64,000 nucleotides of DNA, from assembly GCA_963920705.1 (NCBI GenBank), contig CAWUCO010000207.1, forward strand, positions 2,294,001 through 2,358,000. Direction: 5' to 3'. The notes below the pieces were generated by a model that searched no databases, had not been told where the DNA came from, and worked only from the letters and a program-made list of their open reading frames with translations. Source of the DNA: Odiellus spinosus. Lineage: Eukaryota; Arthropoda; Arachnida; Opiliones; Phalangiidae. Of the stretch, positions 20,339-32,688 are shown one piece after another (positions within the stretch are counted from its first letter, which is position 1; the number at the start of each line of letters is the position of its first letter). The position numbers were made by a program, and so were the translations under genes.

Positions 20339-22795
20339 ATTGTTTAAAACGAAAAAGGACGATAGTTTGCCTTAAAATGAAAATTAGGTTATCTCGTCTA
20401 GAAACCAAAAATTAAGTGATTTTTGCTAAAAATGAAAAATATGTCTTCTGGGCTAAAAATAATAAATGCGGCTATTTTGGCTTAAATCGGAAAATGAGGT
20501 TATTTGAGCTAAAAATGAAAAATGTGGTTATTATTGTTTAAAACGAAAAAGGACGATAGTTTGCCTTAAAATGAAAATTAGGTTATCTCGTCTAGAAACC
20601 AAAAATTAAGTGATTTTTGCTAAAAATGAAAAATATGTCTTCTGGGCTAAAAATAATAAATGCGCCTATTTTGGCTTAAATCGGAAAATGAGGTTATTTG
20701 AACTAAAAATGAAAAATGTGGTTATTATTGTTTAAAACGAAAAAGGACGATAGTTTGCCTTAAAATGAAAATTAGGTTATTTCGGCTAGAAACCAAGAAT
20801 TAAGTGATTGTTGCTAAAAATGAAAAATATGTCTTCTGGGCTAAAAATAATAAATGCGGCTATTTTGGCTTAAATCGGAAAATGAGGTTATTTGAGCTAA
20901 AAATGAAAAATGTGGTTATTATTGTTTAAAACGAAAAATGACGATAGTTTGCCTTAAAATGAAAATTAGGTTATTTCGTCTTTTAACCAAAAATTAAGTG
21001 ATTTTTGCTAAAAATGAAAAATATGTCTTCTGGGCTAAAAATAATAAATGCGGCTATTTTGGCTTAAATCGGAAAATGAGGTTATTTGAGCTAAAAATGA
21101 AAAATGTGGTTATTATTGTTTAAAACGAAAAAGGACGATAGTTTGCCTTAAAATGAAAATTAGGTTATCTCGTCTAGAAACCAAAAATTAAGTGATTTTT
21201 GCTAAAAATGAAAAATATGTCTTCTGGGCTAAAAATAATAAATGTGGCTATTTTGGCTTAAATCGGAAAATGAGGTTATTTGAGCTAAAAATGAAAAATG
21301 TGGTTATTATTGTTTAAAACGAAAAATGACGATAGTTTACCTTAAAATGAAAATAAGGTTATTTCGTCTAGAAACCAAGAATTAAGTGATTGTTGCTAAA
21401 AATGAAAAATATGTCTTCTGGGCTAAAAATAATAAATGCGGCTATTTTGGCTTAAATCGGAAAATGAGGTTATTTGAGCTAAAAATGAAAAATGTGGTTA
21501 TTATTGTTTAAAACGAAAAATGACGATAGTTTGCCTTAAAATGAAAATTAGGTTATCTCGTCTAGAAACCAAAAATTAAGTGATTTTTGCTAAAACTGAA
21601 AAATAGATCTTCTGGGCTAAAAATAATAAATGAGGCTATTTTGGCTTAAAACAAAAAAGCAGGTTATTTGAGCTAAAAATGAAAAATGTGGTTATTATTG
21701 TTGAAAACGAAAAAGGACGATAGTTTGCCTTAAAATGAAAATTAGGTTATTTCGTCTTTTAACCAAAAATTAAGTGATTTTTGCTAATAATGAAAAATAT
21801 GTCTTCTGGGCTAAAAATAATAAATGCGGCTATTTTGGCTTAAATCGGAAAATGAGGTTATTTGAGCTAAAAATGAAAAATGTGGTTATTATTGTTTAAA
21901 ACGAAAAATGACGATAGTTTACCTTAAAATGAAAATAAGGTTATTTCGTCTAGAAACCAAGAATTAAGTGATTGTTGCTAAAAATGAAAAATATGTCTTC
22001 TGGGCTAAAAATAATAAATGCGGCTATTTTGGCTTAAATCGGAAAATGAGGTTATTTGAGCTAAAAATGAAAAATGTGGTTATTATTGTTTAAAACGAAA
22101 AATGACGATAGTTTGCCTTAAAATGAAAATTAGGTTATCTCGTCTAGAAACCAAAAATTAAGTGATTTTTGCTAAAAATGAAAAATATGTCTTCTGGGCT
22201 AAAAATAATAAATGCGGCTATTTTGGCTTAAATCGGAAAATGAGGTTATTTGAGCTAAAAATGAAAAATGTGGTTATTATTGTTTAAAACGAAAAAGGAC
22301 GATAGTTTGCCTTAAAATGAAAATTAGGTTATCTCGTCTAGAAACCAAAAATTAAGTGATTTTTGCTAAAAATGAAAAATATGTCTTCTGGGCTAAAAAT
22401 AATAAATGCGTCTATTTTGGCTTAAATCGGAAAATGAGGTTATTTGAACTAAAAATGAAAAATGTGGTTATTATTGTTTAAAACGAAAAAGGACGATAGT
22501 TTGCCTTAAAATGAAAATTAGGTTATTTCGGCTAGAAACCAAGAATTAAGTGATTGTTGCTAAAAATGAAAAATATGTCTTCTGGGCTAAAAATAATAAA
22601 TGCGGCTATTTTGGCTTAAATCGGAAAATGAGGTTATTTGAGCTAAAAATGAAAAATGTGGTTATTATTGTTTAAAACGAAAAATGACGATAGTTTGCCT
22701 TAAAATGAAAATTAGGTTATCTCTTCTAGAAACCAAAAATTAAGTGATTTTTGCTAAAAATGAAAAATATGTCTTCTGGGCTAAAAATAATAAAT

Positions 22796-22907
22796 GAGGC
22801 TATTTTGGCTTAAATCGGAAAATGAGGCTATTTTGGCTTAAATCGGAAAATGAGGCTATTTTGGCTTAAATCGGAAAATGAGGCTTATTTGGCTTAAATC
22901 GGAAAAT
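22796..22907 (+). repeat. s7 x4 with a marker copy
   Basis: 112 bp, the mirror of 19798-19909. The last copy carries aggcttatttggc. Confidence 0.94.
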
Positions 22908-24819
22908 GAGGTTATTTGAACTAAAAATGAAAAATGTGGTTATTATTGTTTAAAACGAAAAATGACGATAGTTTGCCTTAAAATGAAAATTAGGTTATTT
23001 CGTCTTTTAACCAAAAATTAAGTGATTTTTGCTAAAAATGAAAAATATGTCTTCTGGGCTAAAAATAATAAATGCGGCTATTTTGGCTTAAATCGGAAAA
23101 TGAGGTTATTTGAGCTAAAAATGAAAAATGTGGTTATTATTGTTTAAAACGAAAAATGACGATAGTTTACCTTAAAATGAAAATAAGGTTATTTCGTCTA
23201 GAAACCAAGAATTAAGTGATTGTTGCTAAAAATGAAAAATATGTCTTCTGGGCTAAAAATAATAAATGTGGCTATTTTGGCTTAAATCGGAAAATGAGGT
23301 TATTTGAGCTAAAAATGAAAAATGTGGTTATTATTGTTTAAAACGAAAAATGACGATAGTTTACCTTAAAATGAAAATAAGGTTATTTCGTCTAGAAACC
23401 AAGAATTAAGTGATTGTTGCTATAAATGAAAAATATGTCTTCTGGGCTAAAAATAATAAATGCGGCTATTTTGGCTTAAATCGGAAAATGAGGTTATTTG
23501 AGCTAAAAATGAAAAATGTGGTTATTATTGTTTAAAACGAAAAATGACGATAGTTTGCCTTAAAATGAAAATTAGGTTATCTCGTCTAGAAACCAAAAAT
23601 TAAGTGATTTTTGCTAAAACTGAAAAATAGATCTTCTGGGCTAAAAATAATAAATGAGGCTATTTTGGCTTAAAACAAAAAAGCAGGTTATTTGAGCTAA
23701 AAATGAAAAATGTGGTTATTATTGTTGAAAACGAAAAAGGACGATAGTTTGCCTTAAAATGAAAATTAGGTTATTTCGTCTTTTAACCAAAAATTAAGTG
23801 ATTTTTGCTAAAAATGAAAAATATGTCTTCTGGGCTAAAAATAATAAATGCGGCTATTTTGGCTTAAATCGGAAAATGAGGTTATTTGAGCTAAAAATGA
23901 AAAATGTGGTTATTATTGTTTAAAACGAAAAAGGACGATAGTTTGCCTTAAAATGAAAATTAGGTTATCTCGTCTAGAAACCAAAAATTAAGTGATTTTT
24001 GCTAAAAATGAAAAATATGTCTTCTGGGCTAAAAATAATAAATGCGGCTATTTTGGCTTAAATCGGAAAATGAGGTTATTTGAACTAAAAATGAAAAATG
24101 TGGTTATTATTGTTTAAAACGAAAAAGGACGATAGTTTGCCTTAAAATGAAAATTAGGTTATTTCGGCTAGAAACCAAGAATTAAGTGATTGTTGCTAAA
24201 AATGAAAAATATGTCTTCTGGGCTAAAAATAATAAATGCGGCTATTTTGGCTTAAATCGGAAAATGAGGTTATTTGAGCTAAAAATGAAAAATGTGGTTA
24301 TTATTGTTTAAAACGAAAAAGGACGATAGTTTGCCTTAAAATGAAAATTAGGTTATCTCGTCTAGAAACCAAAAATTAAGTGATTTTTGCTAAAAATGAA
24401 AAATATGTCTTCTGGGCTAAAAATAATAAATGCGGCTATTTTGGCTTAAATCGGAAAATGAGGTTATTTGAACTAAAAATGAAAAATGTGGTTATTATTG
24501 TTTAAAACGAAAAAGGACGATAGTTTGCCTTAAAATGAAAATTAGGTTATTTCGGCTAGAAACCAAGAATTAAGTGATTGTTGCTAAAAATGAAAAATAT
24601 GTCTTCTGGGCTAAAAATAATAAATGCGGCTATTTTGGCTTAAATCGGAAAATGAGGTTATTTGAGCTAAAAATGAAAAATGTGGTTATTATTGTTTAAA
24701 ACGAAAAATGACGATAGTTTGCCTTAAAATGAAAATTAGGTTATCTCTTCTAGAAACCAAAAATTAAGTGATTTTTGCTAAAAATGAAAAATATGTCTTC
24801 TGGGCTAAAAATAATAAAT

Positions 24820-24959
24820 GAGGCTATTTTGGCTTAAATCGGAAAATGAGGCTATTTTGGCTTAAATCGGAAAATGAGGCTATTTTGGCTTAAATCGGAA
24901 AATGAGGCTATTTTGGCTTAAATCGGAAAATGAGGCTATTTTGGCTTAAATCGGAAAAT
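24820..24959 (+). repeat. s7 x5
   Basis: 140 bp, mirror of 17746-17885 and direct twin of 28702-28841. The next K-class monomer has ctataaata and gcagatt, as in block C. Confidence 0.94.
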
Positions 24960-25707
24960 GAGGTTATTTGAACTAAAAATGAAAAATGTGGTTATTATTG
25001 TTTAAAACGAAAAATGACGATAGTTTGCCTTAAAATGAAAATTAGGTTATCTCGTCTAGAAACCAAAAATTAAGTGATTTTTGCTAAAACTGAAAAATAG
25101 ATCTTCTGGGCTATAAATAATAAATGAGGCTATTTTGGCTTAAAACAAAAAAGCAGATTATTTGAGCTAAAAATGAAAAATGTGGTTATTATTGTTTAAA
25201 ACGAAAAAGGACGATAGTTTGCCTTAAAATGAAAATTAGGTTATCTCGTCTAGAAACCAAAAATTAAGTGATTTTGGCAAAAAATGAAAAATATGTCTTC
25301 TGGGCTAAAAATAATAAATGCGGCTATTTTGGCTTAAATCGGAAAATGAGGTTATTTGAGCTAAAAATGAAAAATGTGGTTATTATTGTTTAAAACGAAA
25401 AATGACGATAGTTTGCCTTAAAATGAAAATTAGGTTATTTCGGCTAGAAACCAAGAATTAAGTGATTGTTGCTAAAAATGAAAAATATGTCTTCTGGGCT
25501 AAAAATAATAAATGAGGCTACTTTGGCTTAAATCGGAAAATGAGGTTATTTGAGCTAAAAATGAAAAATGTGGTTATTATTGTTTAAAACGAAAAAGGAC
25601 GATAGTTTGCCTTAAAATGAAAATTAGGTTATCTCGTCTAGAAACCAAAAATTAAGTGATTTTTGCTAAAAATGAAAAATATGTCTTCTGGGCTAAAAAT
25701 AATAAAT

Positions 25708-25791
25708 GCGGCTATTTTGGCTTAAATCGGAAAATGAGGCTATTTTGGCTTAAATCGGAAAATGAGGCTATTTTGGCTTAAATCGGAAAAT
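25708..25791 (+). repeat. s7 x3
   Basis: 84 bp. The mirror run in block C (16886) has four copies. It is followed by the private gaacaaaaaatg s1. Confidence 0.93.
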
Positions 25792-26810
25792 GAGGTTATT
25801 TGAACAAAAAATGAAAAATGTGGTTATTATTGTTTAAAACGAAAAATGACGATAGTTTGCCTTAAAATGAAAATTAGGTTATCTCTTCTAGAAACCAAAA
25901 ATTAAGTGATTTTTGCTAAAAATGAAAAATATGTCTTCTGGGCTAAAAATAATAAATGCGGCTATTTTGGCTTAAATCGGAAAATGAGATTATTTGAGCT
26001 AAAAATGAAAAATGTGGTTATTATTGTTTAAAATGAAAAATGACGATAGTTTGCCTTAAAATGAAAATTAGGTTATCTCGTCTAGAAACCAAAAATTAAG
26101 TGATTTTTGCTAAAACTGAAAAATAGATCTTCTGGGCTAAAAATAATAAATGAGGCTATTTTGGCTTAAAACAAAAAAGCAGGTTATTTGAGCTAAAAAT
26201 GAAAAATGTGGTTATTATTGTTGAAAACGAAAAAGGACGATAGTGTGCCTTAAAATGAAAATTAGGTTATCTCTTCTAGAAACCAAAAATTAAGTGATTT
26301 TTGCTAAAAATGAAAAATATGTCTTCTGGGCTAAAAATAATAAATGCGGCTATTTTGGCTTAAATCGGAAAATGAGGTTATTTGAGCTAAAAATGAAAAA
26401 TGTGGTTATTATTATTTAAAACGAAAAATGACGATAGTTTGCCTTAAAATGAAAATTAGGTTATCTCGTCTAGAAACCAAAAATTAAGTGATTTTTGCTA
26501 AAACTGAAAAATAGATCTTCTGGGCTAAAAATAATAAATGAGGCTATTTTGGCTTAAAACAAAAAAGCAGGTTATTTGAGCTAAAAATGAAAAATGTGGT
26601 TATTATTGTTGAAAACGAAAAAGGACGATAGTTTGCCTTAAAATGAAAATTAGGTTATCTCTTCTAGAAACCAAAAATTAAGTGATTTTTGCTAAAAATG
26701 AAAAATATGTCTTCTGGGCTAAAAATAATAAATGCGGCTATTTTGGCTTAAATCGGAAAATGAGGTTATTTGAGCTAAAAATGAAAAATGTGGTTATTAT
26801 TATTTAAAAC

Positions 26811-26818
26811 GAAAGATG
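26811..26818 (+). repeat. Duplicated-s2 tag (gaaagatg)
   Basis: First occurrence in block D. Two s2 copies of the attatttaaaacg form are joined here. The class order that follows is Y-T-K-F-G-G. Confidence 0.93.
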
Positions 26819-28701
26819 TGGTTATTATTATTTAAAACGAAAAATGACGATAGTTTGCCTTAAAATGAAAATTAGGTTATCTCGACTAGAAACCAAGAAT
26901 TAAGTGATTGTTGCTAAAAATGAAAAATATGTCTTCTGGGCTAAAAATAATAAATGAGGCTACTTTGGCTTAAAACAAAAAAAAAGGTTATTTGAACTAA
27001 AAATGAAAAATGTGGTTATTATTGTTTAAAACGAAAAATGACGATAGTTTGCCTTAAAATGAAAATTAGGTTATCTCTTCTAGAAACCAAAAATTAAGTG
27101 ATTTTTGCTAAAAATGAAAAATATGTCTTCTGGGCTAAAAATAATAAATGCGGCTATTTTGGCTTAAATCGGAAAATGAGGTTATTTGAGCTAAAAATGA
27201 AAAATGTGGTTATTATTGTTTAAAACGAAAAATGACGATAGTTTGCCTTAAAATGAAAATTAGGTTATCTCGTCTAGAAACCAAAAATTAAGTGATTTTT
27301 GCTAAAACTGAAAAATAGATCTTCTGGGCTAAAAATAATAAATGAGGCTATTTTGGCTTAAAACAAAAAAGCAGGTTATTTGAGCTAAAAATGAAAAATG
27401 TGGTTATTATTGTTGAAAACGAAAAAGGACGATAGTTTGCCTTAAAATGAAAATTAGGTTATTTCGTCTTTTAACCAAAAATTAAGTGATTTTTGCTAAA
27501 AATGAAAAATATGTCTTCTGGGCTAAAAATTATAAATGCGGCTATTTTGGCTTAAATCGGAAAATGAGGTTATTTGAGCTAAAAATGAAAAATGTGGTTA
27601 TTATTGTTTAAAACGAAAAAGGACGATAGTTTGCCTTAAAATGAAAATTAGGTTATCTCGTCTAGAAACCAAAAATTAAGTGATTTTTGCTAAAAATGAA
27701 AAATATGTCTTCTGGGCTAAAAATAATAAATGCGGCTATTTTGGCTTAAATCGGAAAATGAGGTTATTTGAGCTAAAAATGAAAAATGTGGTTATTATTG
27801 TTTAAAACGAAAAAGGACGATAGTTTGCCTTAAAATGAAAATTAGGTTATCTCGTCTAGAAACCAAAAATTAAGTGATTTTTGCTAAAAATGAAAAATAT
27901 GTCTTCTGGGCTAAAAATAATAAATGCGGCTATTTTGGCTTAAATCGGAAAATGAGGTTATTTGAACTAAAAATGAAAAATGTGGTTATTATTGTTTAAA
28001 ACGAAAAAGGACGATAGTTTGCCTTAAAATGAAAATTAGGTTATTTCGGCTAGAAACCAAGAATTAAGTGATTGTTGCTAAAAATGAAAAATATGTCTTC
28101 TGGGCTAAAAATAATAAATGCGGCTATTTTGGCTTAAATCGGAAAATGAGGTTATTTGAGCTAAAAATGAAAAATGTGGTTATTATTGTTTAAAACGAAA
28201 AAGGACGATAGTTTGCCTTAAAATGAAAATTAGGTTATCTCGTCTAGAAACCAAAAATTAAGTGATTTTTGCTAAAAATGAAAAATATGTCTTCTGGGCT
28301 AAAAATAATAAATGCGGCTATTTTGGCTTAAATCGGAAAATGAGGTTATTTGAACTAAAAATGAAAAATGTGGTTATTATTGTTTAAAACGAAAAAGGAC
28401 GATAGTTTGCCTTAAAATGAAAATTAGGTTATTTCGGCTAGAAACCAAGAATTAAGTGATTGTTGCTAAAAATGAAAAATATGTCTTCTGGGCTAAAAAT
28501 AATAAATGCGGCTATTTTGGCTTAAATCGGAAAATGAGGTTATTTGAGCTAAAAATGAAAAATGTGGTTATTATTGTTTAAAACGAAAAATGACGATAGT
28601 TTGCCTTAAAATGAAAATTAGGTTATCTCTTCTAGAAACCAAAAATTAAGTGATTTTTGCTAAAAATGAAAAATATGTCTTCTGGGCTAAAAATAATAAA
28701 T

Positions 28702-28841
28702 GAGGCTATTTTGGCTTAAATCGGAAAATGAGGCTATTTTGGCTTAAATCGGAAAATGAGGCTATTTTGGCTTAAATCGGAAAATGAGGCTATTTTGGCT
28801 TAAATCGGAAAATGAGGCTATTTTGGCTTAAATCGGAAAAT
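28702..28841 (+). repeat. s7 x5, second 3,882-bp copy
   Basis: 140 bp, with the same copy number as its twin 3,882 bp upstream. Confidence 0.94.
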
Positions 28842-29589
28842 GAGGTTATTTGAACTAAAAATGAAAAATGTGGTTATTATTGTTTAAAACGAAAAATGAC
28901 GATAGTTTGCCTTAAAATGAAAATTAGGTTATCTCGTCTAGAAACCAAAAATTAAGTGATTTTTGCTAAAACTGAAAAATAGATCTTCTGGGCTATAAAT
29001 AATAAATGAGGCTATTTTGGCTTAAAACAAAAAAGCAGATTATTTGAGCTAAAAATGAAAAATGTGGTTATTATTGTTTAAAACGAAAAAGGACGATAGT
29101 TTGCCTTAAAATGAAAATTAGGTTATCTCGTCTAGAAACCAAAAATTAAGTGATTTTGGCAAAAAATGAAAAATATGTCTTCTGGGCTAAAAATAATAAA
29201 TGCGGCTATTTTGGCTTAAATCGGAAAATGAGGTTATTTGAGCTAAAAATGAAAAATGTGGTTATTATTGTTTAAAACGAAAAATGACGATAGTTTGCCT
29301 TAAAATGAAAATTAGGTTATTTCGGCTAGAAACCAAGAATTAAGTGATTGTTGCTAAAAATGAAAAATATGTCTTCTGGGCTAAAAATAATAAATGAGGC
29401 TACTTTGGCTTAAATCGGAAAATGAGGTTATTTGAGCTAAAAATGAAAAATGTGGTTATTATTGTTTAAAACGAAAAAGGACGATAGTTTGCCTTAAAAT
29501 GAAAATTAGGTTATCTCGTCTAGAAACCAAAAATTAAGTGATTTTTGCTAAAAATGAAAAATATGTCTTCTGGGCTAAAAATAATAAAT

Positions 29590-29673
29590 GCGGCTATTTT
29601 GGCTTAAATCGGAAAATGAGGCTATTTTGGCTTAAATCGGAAAATGAGGCTATTTTGGCTTAAATCGGAAAAT
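29590..29673 (+). repeat. s7 x3, second 3,882-bp copy
   Basis: 84 bp. It keeps the three-copy state of 25708, not the four-copy state of block C, so the copy-number change predates the 3,882-bp duplication. Confidence 0.93.
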
Positions 29674-30692
29674 GAGGTTATTTGAACAAAAAATGAAAAA
29701 TGTGGTTATTATTGTTTAAAACGAAAAATGACGATAGTTTGCCTTAAAATGAAAATTAGGTTATCTCTTCTAGAAACCAAAAATTAAGTGATTTTTGCTA
29801 AAAATGAAAAATATGTCTTCTGGGCTAAAAATAATAAATGCGGCTATTTTGGCTTAAATCGGAAAATGAGATTATTTGAGCTAAAAATGAAAAATGTGGT
29901 TATTATTGTTTAAAATGAAAAATGACGATAGTTTGCCTTAAAATGAAAATTAGGTTATCTCGTCTAGAAACCAAAAATTAAGTGATTTTTGCTAAAACTG
30001 AAAAATAGATCTTCTGGGCTAAAAATAATAAATGAGGCTATTTTGGCTTAAAACAAAAAAGCAGGTTATTTGAGCTAAAAATGAAAAATGTGGTTATTAT
30101 TGTTGAAAACGAAAAAGGACGATAGTGTGCCTTAAAATGAAAATTAGGTTATCTCTTCTAGAAACCAAAAATTAAGTGATTTTTGCTAAAAATGAAAAAT
30201 ATGTCTTCTGGGCTAAAAATAATAAATGCGGCTATTTTGGCTTAAATCGGAAAATGAGGTTATTTGAGCTAAAAATGAAAAATGTGGTTATTATTATTTA
30301 AAACGAAAAATGACGATAGTTTGCCTTAAAATGAAAATTAGGTTATCTCGTCTAGAAACCAAAAATTAAGTGATTTTTGCTAAAACTGAAAAATAGATCT
30401 TCTGGGCTAAAAATAATAAATGAGGCTATTTTGGCTTAAAACAAAAAAGCAGGTTATTTGAGCTAAAAATGAAAAATGTGGTTATTATTGTTGAAAACGA
30501 AAAAGGACGATAGTTTGCCTTAAAATGAAAATTAGGTTATCTCTTCTAGAAACCAAAAATTAAGTGATTTTTGCTAAAAATGAAAAATATGTCTTCTGGG
30601 CTAAAAATAATAAATGCGGCTATTTTGGCTTAAATCGGAAAATGAGGTTATTTGAGCTAAAAATGAAAAATGTGGTTATTATTATTTAAAAC

Positions 30693-31884
30693 GAAAGATG
30701 TGGTTATTATTATTTAAAACGAAAAATGACGATAGTTTGCCTTAAAATGAAAATTAGGTTATCTCGACTAGAAACCAAGAATTAAGTGATTGTTGCTAAA
30801 AATGAAAAATATGTCTTCTGGGCTAAAAATAATAAATGAGGCTACTTTGGCTTAAAACAAAAAAAAAGGTTATTTGAACTAAAAATGAAAAATGTGGTTA
30901 TTATTGTTTAAAACGAAAAATGACGATAGTTTGCCTTAAAATGAAAATTAGGTTATCTCTTCTAGAAACCAAAAATTAAGTGATTTTTGCTAAAAATGAA
31001 AAATATGTCTTCTGGGCTAAAAATAATAAATGCGGCTATTTTGGCTTAAATCGGAAAATGAGGTTATTTGAGCTAAAAATGAAAAATGTGGTTATTATTG
31101 TTTAAAACGAAAAATGACGATAGTTTGCCTTAAAATGAAAATTAGGTTATCTCGTCTAGAAACCAAAAATTAAGTGATTTTTGCTAAAACTGAAAAATAG
31201 ATCTTCTGGGCTAAAAATAATAAATGAGGCTATTTTGGCTTAAAACAAAAAAGCAGGTTATTTGAGCTAAAAATGAAAAATGTGGTTATTATTGTTGAAA
31301 ACGAAAAAGGACGATAGTTTGCCTTAAAATGAAAATTAGGTTATTTCGTCTTTTAACCAAAAATTAAGTGATTTTTGCTAAAAATGAAAAATATGTCTTC
31401 TGGGCTAAAAATTATAAATGCGGCTATTTTGGCTTAAATCGGAAAATGAGGTTATTTGAGCTAAAAATGAAAAATGTGGTTATTATTGTTTAAAACGAAA
31501 AAGGACGATAGTTTGCCTTAAAATGAAAATTAGGTTATCTCGTCTAGAAACCAAAAATTAAGTGATTTTTGCTAAAAATGAAAAATATGTCTTCTGGGCT
31601 AAAAATAATAAATGCGGCTATTTTGGCTTAAATCGGAAAATGAGGTTATTTGAGCTAAAAATGAAAAATGTGGTTATTATTGTTTAAAACGAAAAAGGAC
31701 GATAGTTTGCCTTAAAATGAAAATTAGGTTATCTCGTCTAGAAACCAAAAATTAAGTGATTTTTGCTAAAAATGAAAAATATGTCTTCTGGGCTAAAAAT
31801 AATAAATGCGGCTATTTTGGCTTAAATCGGAAAATGAGGTTATTTGAGCTAAAAATGAAAAATGTGGTTATTATTATTTAAAAC
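30693..31884 (+). repeat. HOR unit, 6 monomers + 28 bp (tag-Y-T-K-F-G-G)
   Basis: 1,192 bp from tag to tag, equal to 6 x 194 + 28. The same spacing separates the two tags of block C, so this unit predates the inverted duplication. Confidence 0.92.
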
Positions 31885-32688
31885 GAAAGATGTGGTTATT
31901 ATTATTTAAAACGAAAAATGACGATAGTTTGCCTTAAAATGAAAATTAGGTTATCTCGACTAGAAACCAAGAATTAAGTGATTGTTGCTAAAAATGAAAA
32001 ATATGTCTTCTGGGCTAAAAATAATAAATGAGGCTACTTTGGCTTAAAACAAAAAAAAAGGTTATTTGAACTAAAAATGAAAAATGTGGTTATTATTGTT
32101 TAAAACGAAAAATGACGATAGTTTGCCTTAAAATGAAAATTAGGTTATCTCTTCTAGAAACCAAAAATTAAGTGATTTTTGCTAAAAATGAAAAATATGT
32201 CTTCTGGGCTAAAAATAATAAATGCGGCTATTTTGGCTTAAATCGGAAAATGAGGTTATTTGAGCTAAAAATGAAAAATGTGGTTATTATTATTTAAAAC
32301 GAAAAATGACGATAGTTTGCCTTAAAATGAAAATTAGGTTATCTCGTCTAGAAACCAAAAATTAAGTGATTTTTGCTAAAACTGAAAAATAGATCTTCTG
32401 GGCTAAAAATAATAAATGAGGCTATTTTGGCTTAAAACAAAAAAGCAGGTTATTTGAGCTAAAAATGAAAAATGTGGTTATTATTGTTGAAAACGAAAAA
32501 GGACGATAGTTTGCCTTAAAATGAAAATTAGGTTATCTCTTCTAGAAACCAAAAATTAAGTGATTTTTGCTAAAAATGAAAAATATGTCTTCTGGGCTAA
32601 AAATAATAAATGCGGCTATTTTGGCTTAAATCGGAAAATGAGGTTATTTGAGCTAAAAATGAAAAATGTGGTTATTATTATTTAAAAC
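31885..32688 (+). repeat. HOR unit, 4 monomers + 28 bp (tag-Y-T-K-T)
   Basis: 804 bp. It shares the Y-T-K start and then passes to a T monomer and the next tag. The mirror alignment with block C ends inside it, at about 32530. Confidence 0.92.

Larger units (their letters stand above)
19957..22748 (+). repeat. Spacer between the inverted arms
   Basis: About 2.8 kb of forward monomers between the C/D junction and the start of the right arm, holding the transposon insertion. Part of it is a direct repeat with a 1,746-bp (9-monomer) offset: unusual s7 starts gcgcct at 20662 and gcgtct at 22408 fall at matching positions and are followed by the same gaact and ttcggctag variants. The insertion has no counterpart in the second copy. 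Confidence 0.8.
23790..31848 (+). repeat. 3,882-bp direct tandem duplication (two copies plus 0.3 kb)
   Basis: Copy 1 is about 23790-27671, copy 2 about 27672-31553, and identity continues to 31848. Markers at offset 3,882: s7 x5 (24820/28702), s7 x3 (25708/29590), tag gaaagatg (26811/30693), and the ttataaatg form of s6 near 27530/31412. The unit length is exactly 19 x 194 + 7 x 28, matching 19 monomers plus four, two and one extra subunits from the x5 run, the x3 run and the tag. No differences between the copies were noticed at the landmarks checked, so the event looks recent. Confidence 0.92.
22749..32530 (+). repeat. Right arm of the C/D inverted duplication, with internal tandem copy
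   Basis: Reverse complement of 19956 down to about 14030. It follows the left arm to 27965, repeats 3,882 bp, and resumes the mirror from about 31849 to 32530, where the left arm has an F-class s4 (aaaagacg) and the right arm a T-class s4. Subtracting 3,882 bp from 9.8 kb gives the 5.9-kb length of the left arm. The tandem copy therefore arose after the inverted duplication, or was lost from the left arm. Confidence 0.92.

Noticed and set aside
19995..20415. Two overlapping plus-strand frames across the MITE (19995-20258 and 20209-20415)
   Set aside because: Both run from satellite into the inverted-repeat element and out again. The insertion merely removes satellite stops. There is no transposase motif or coding bias.
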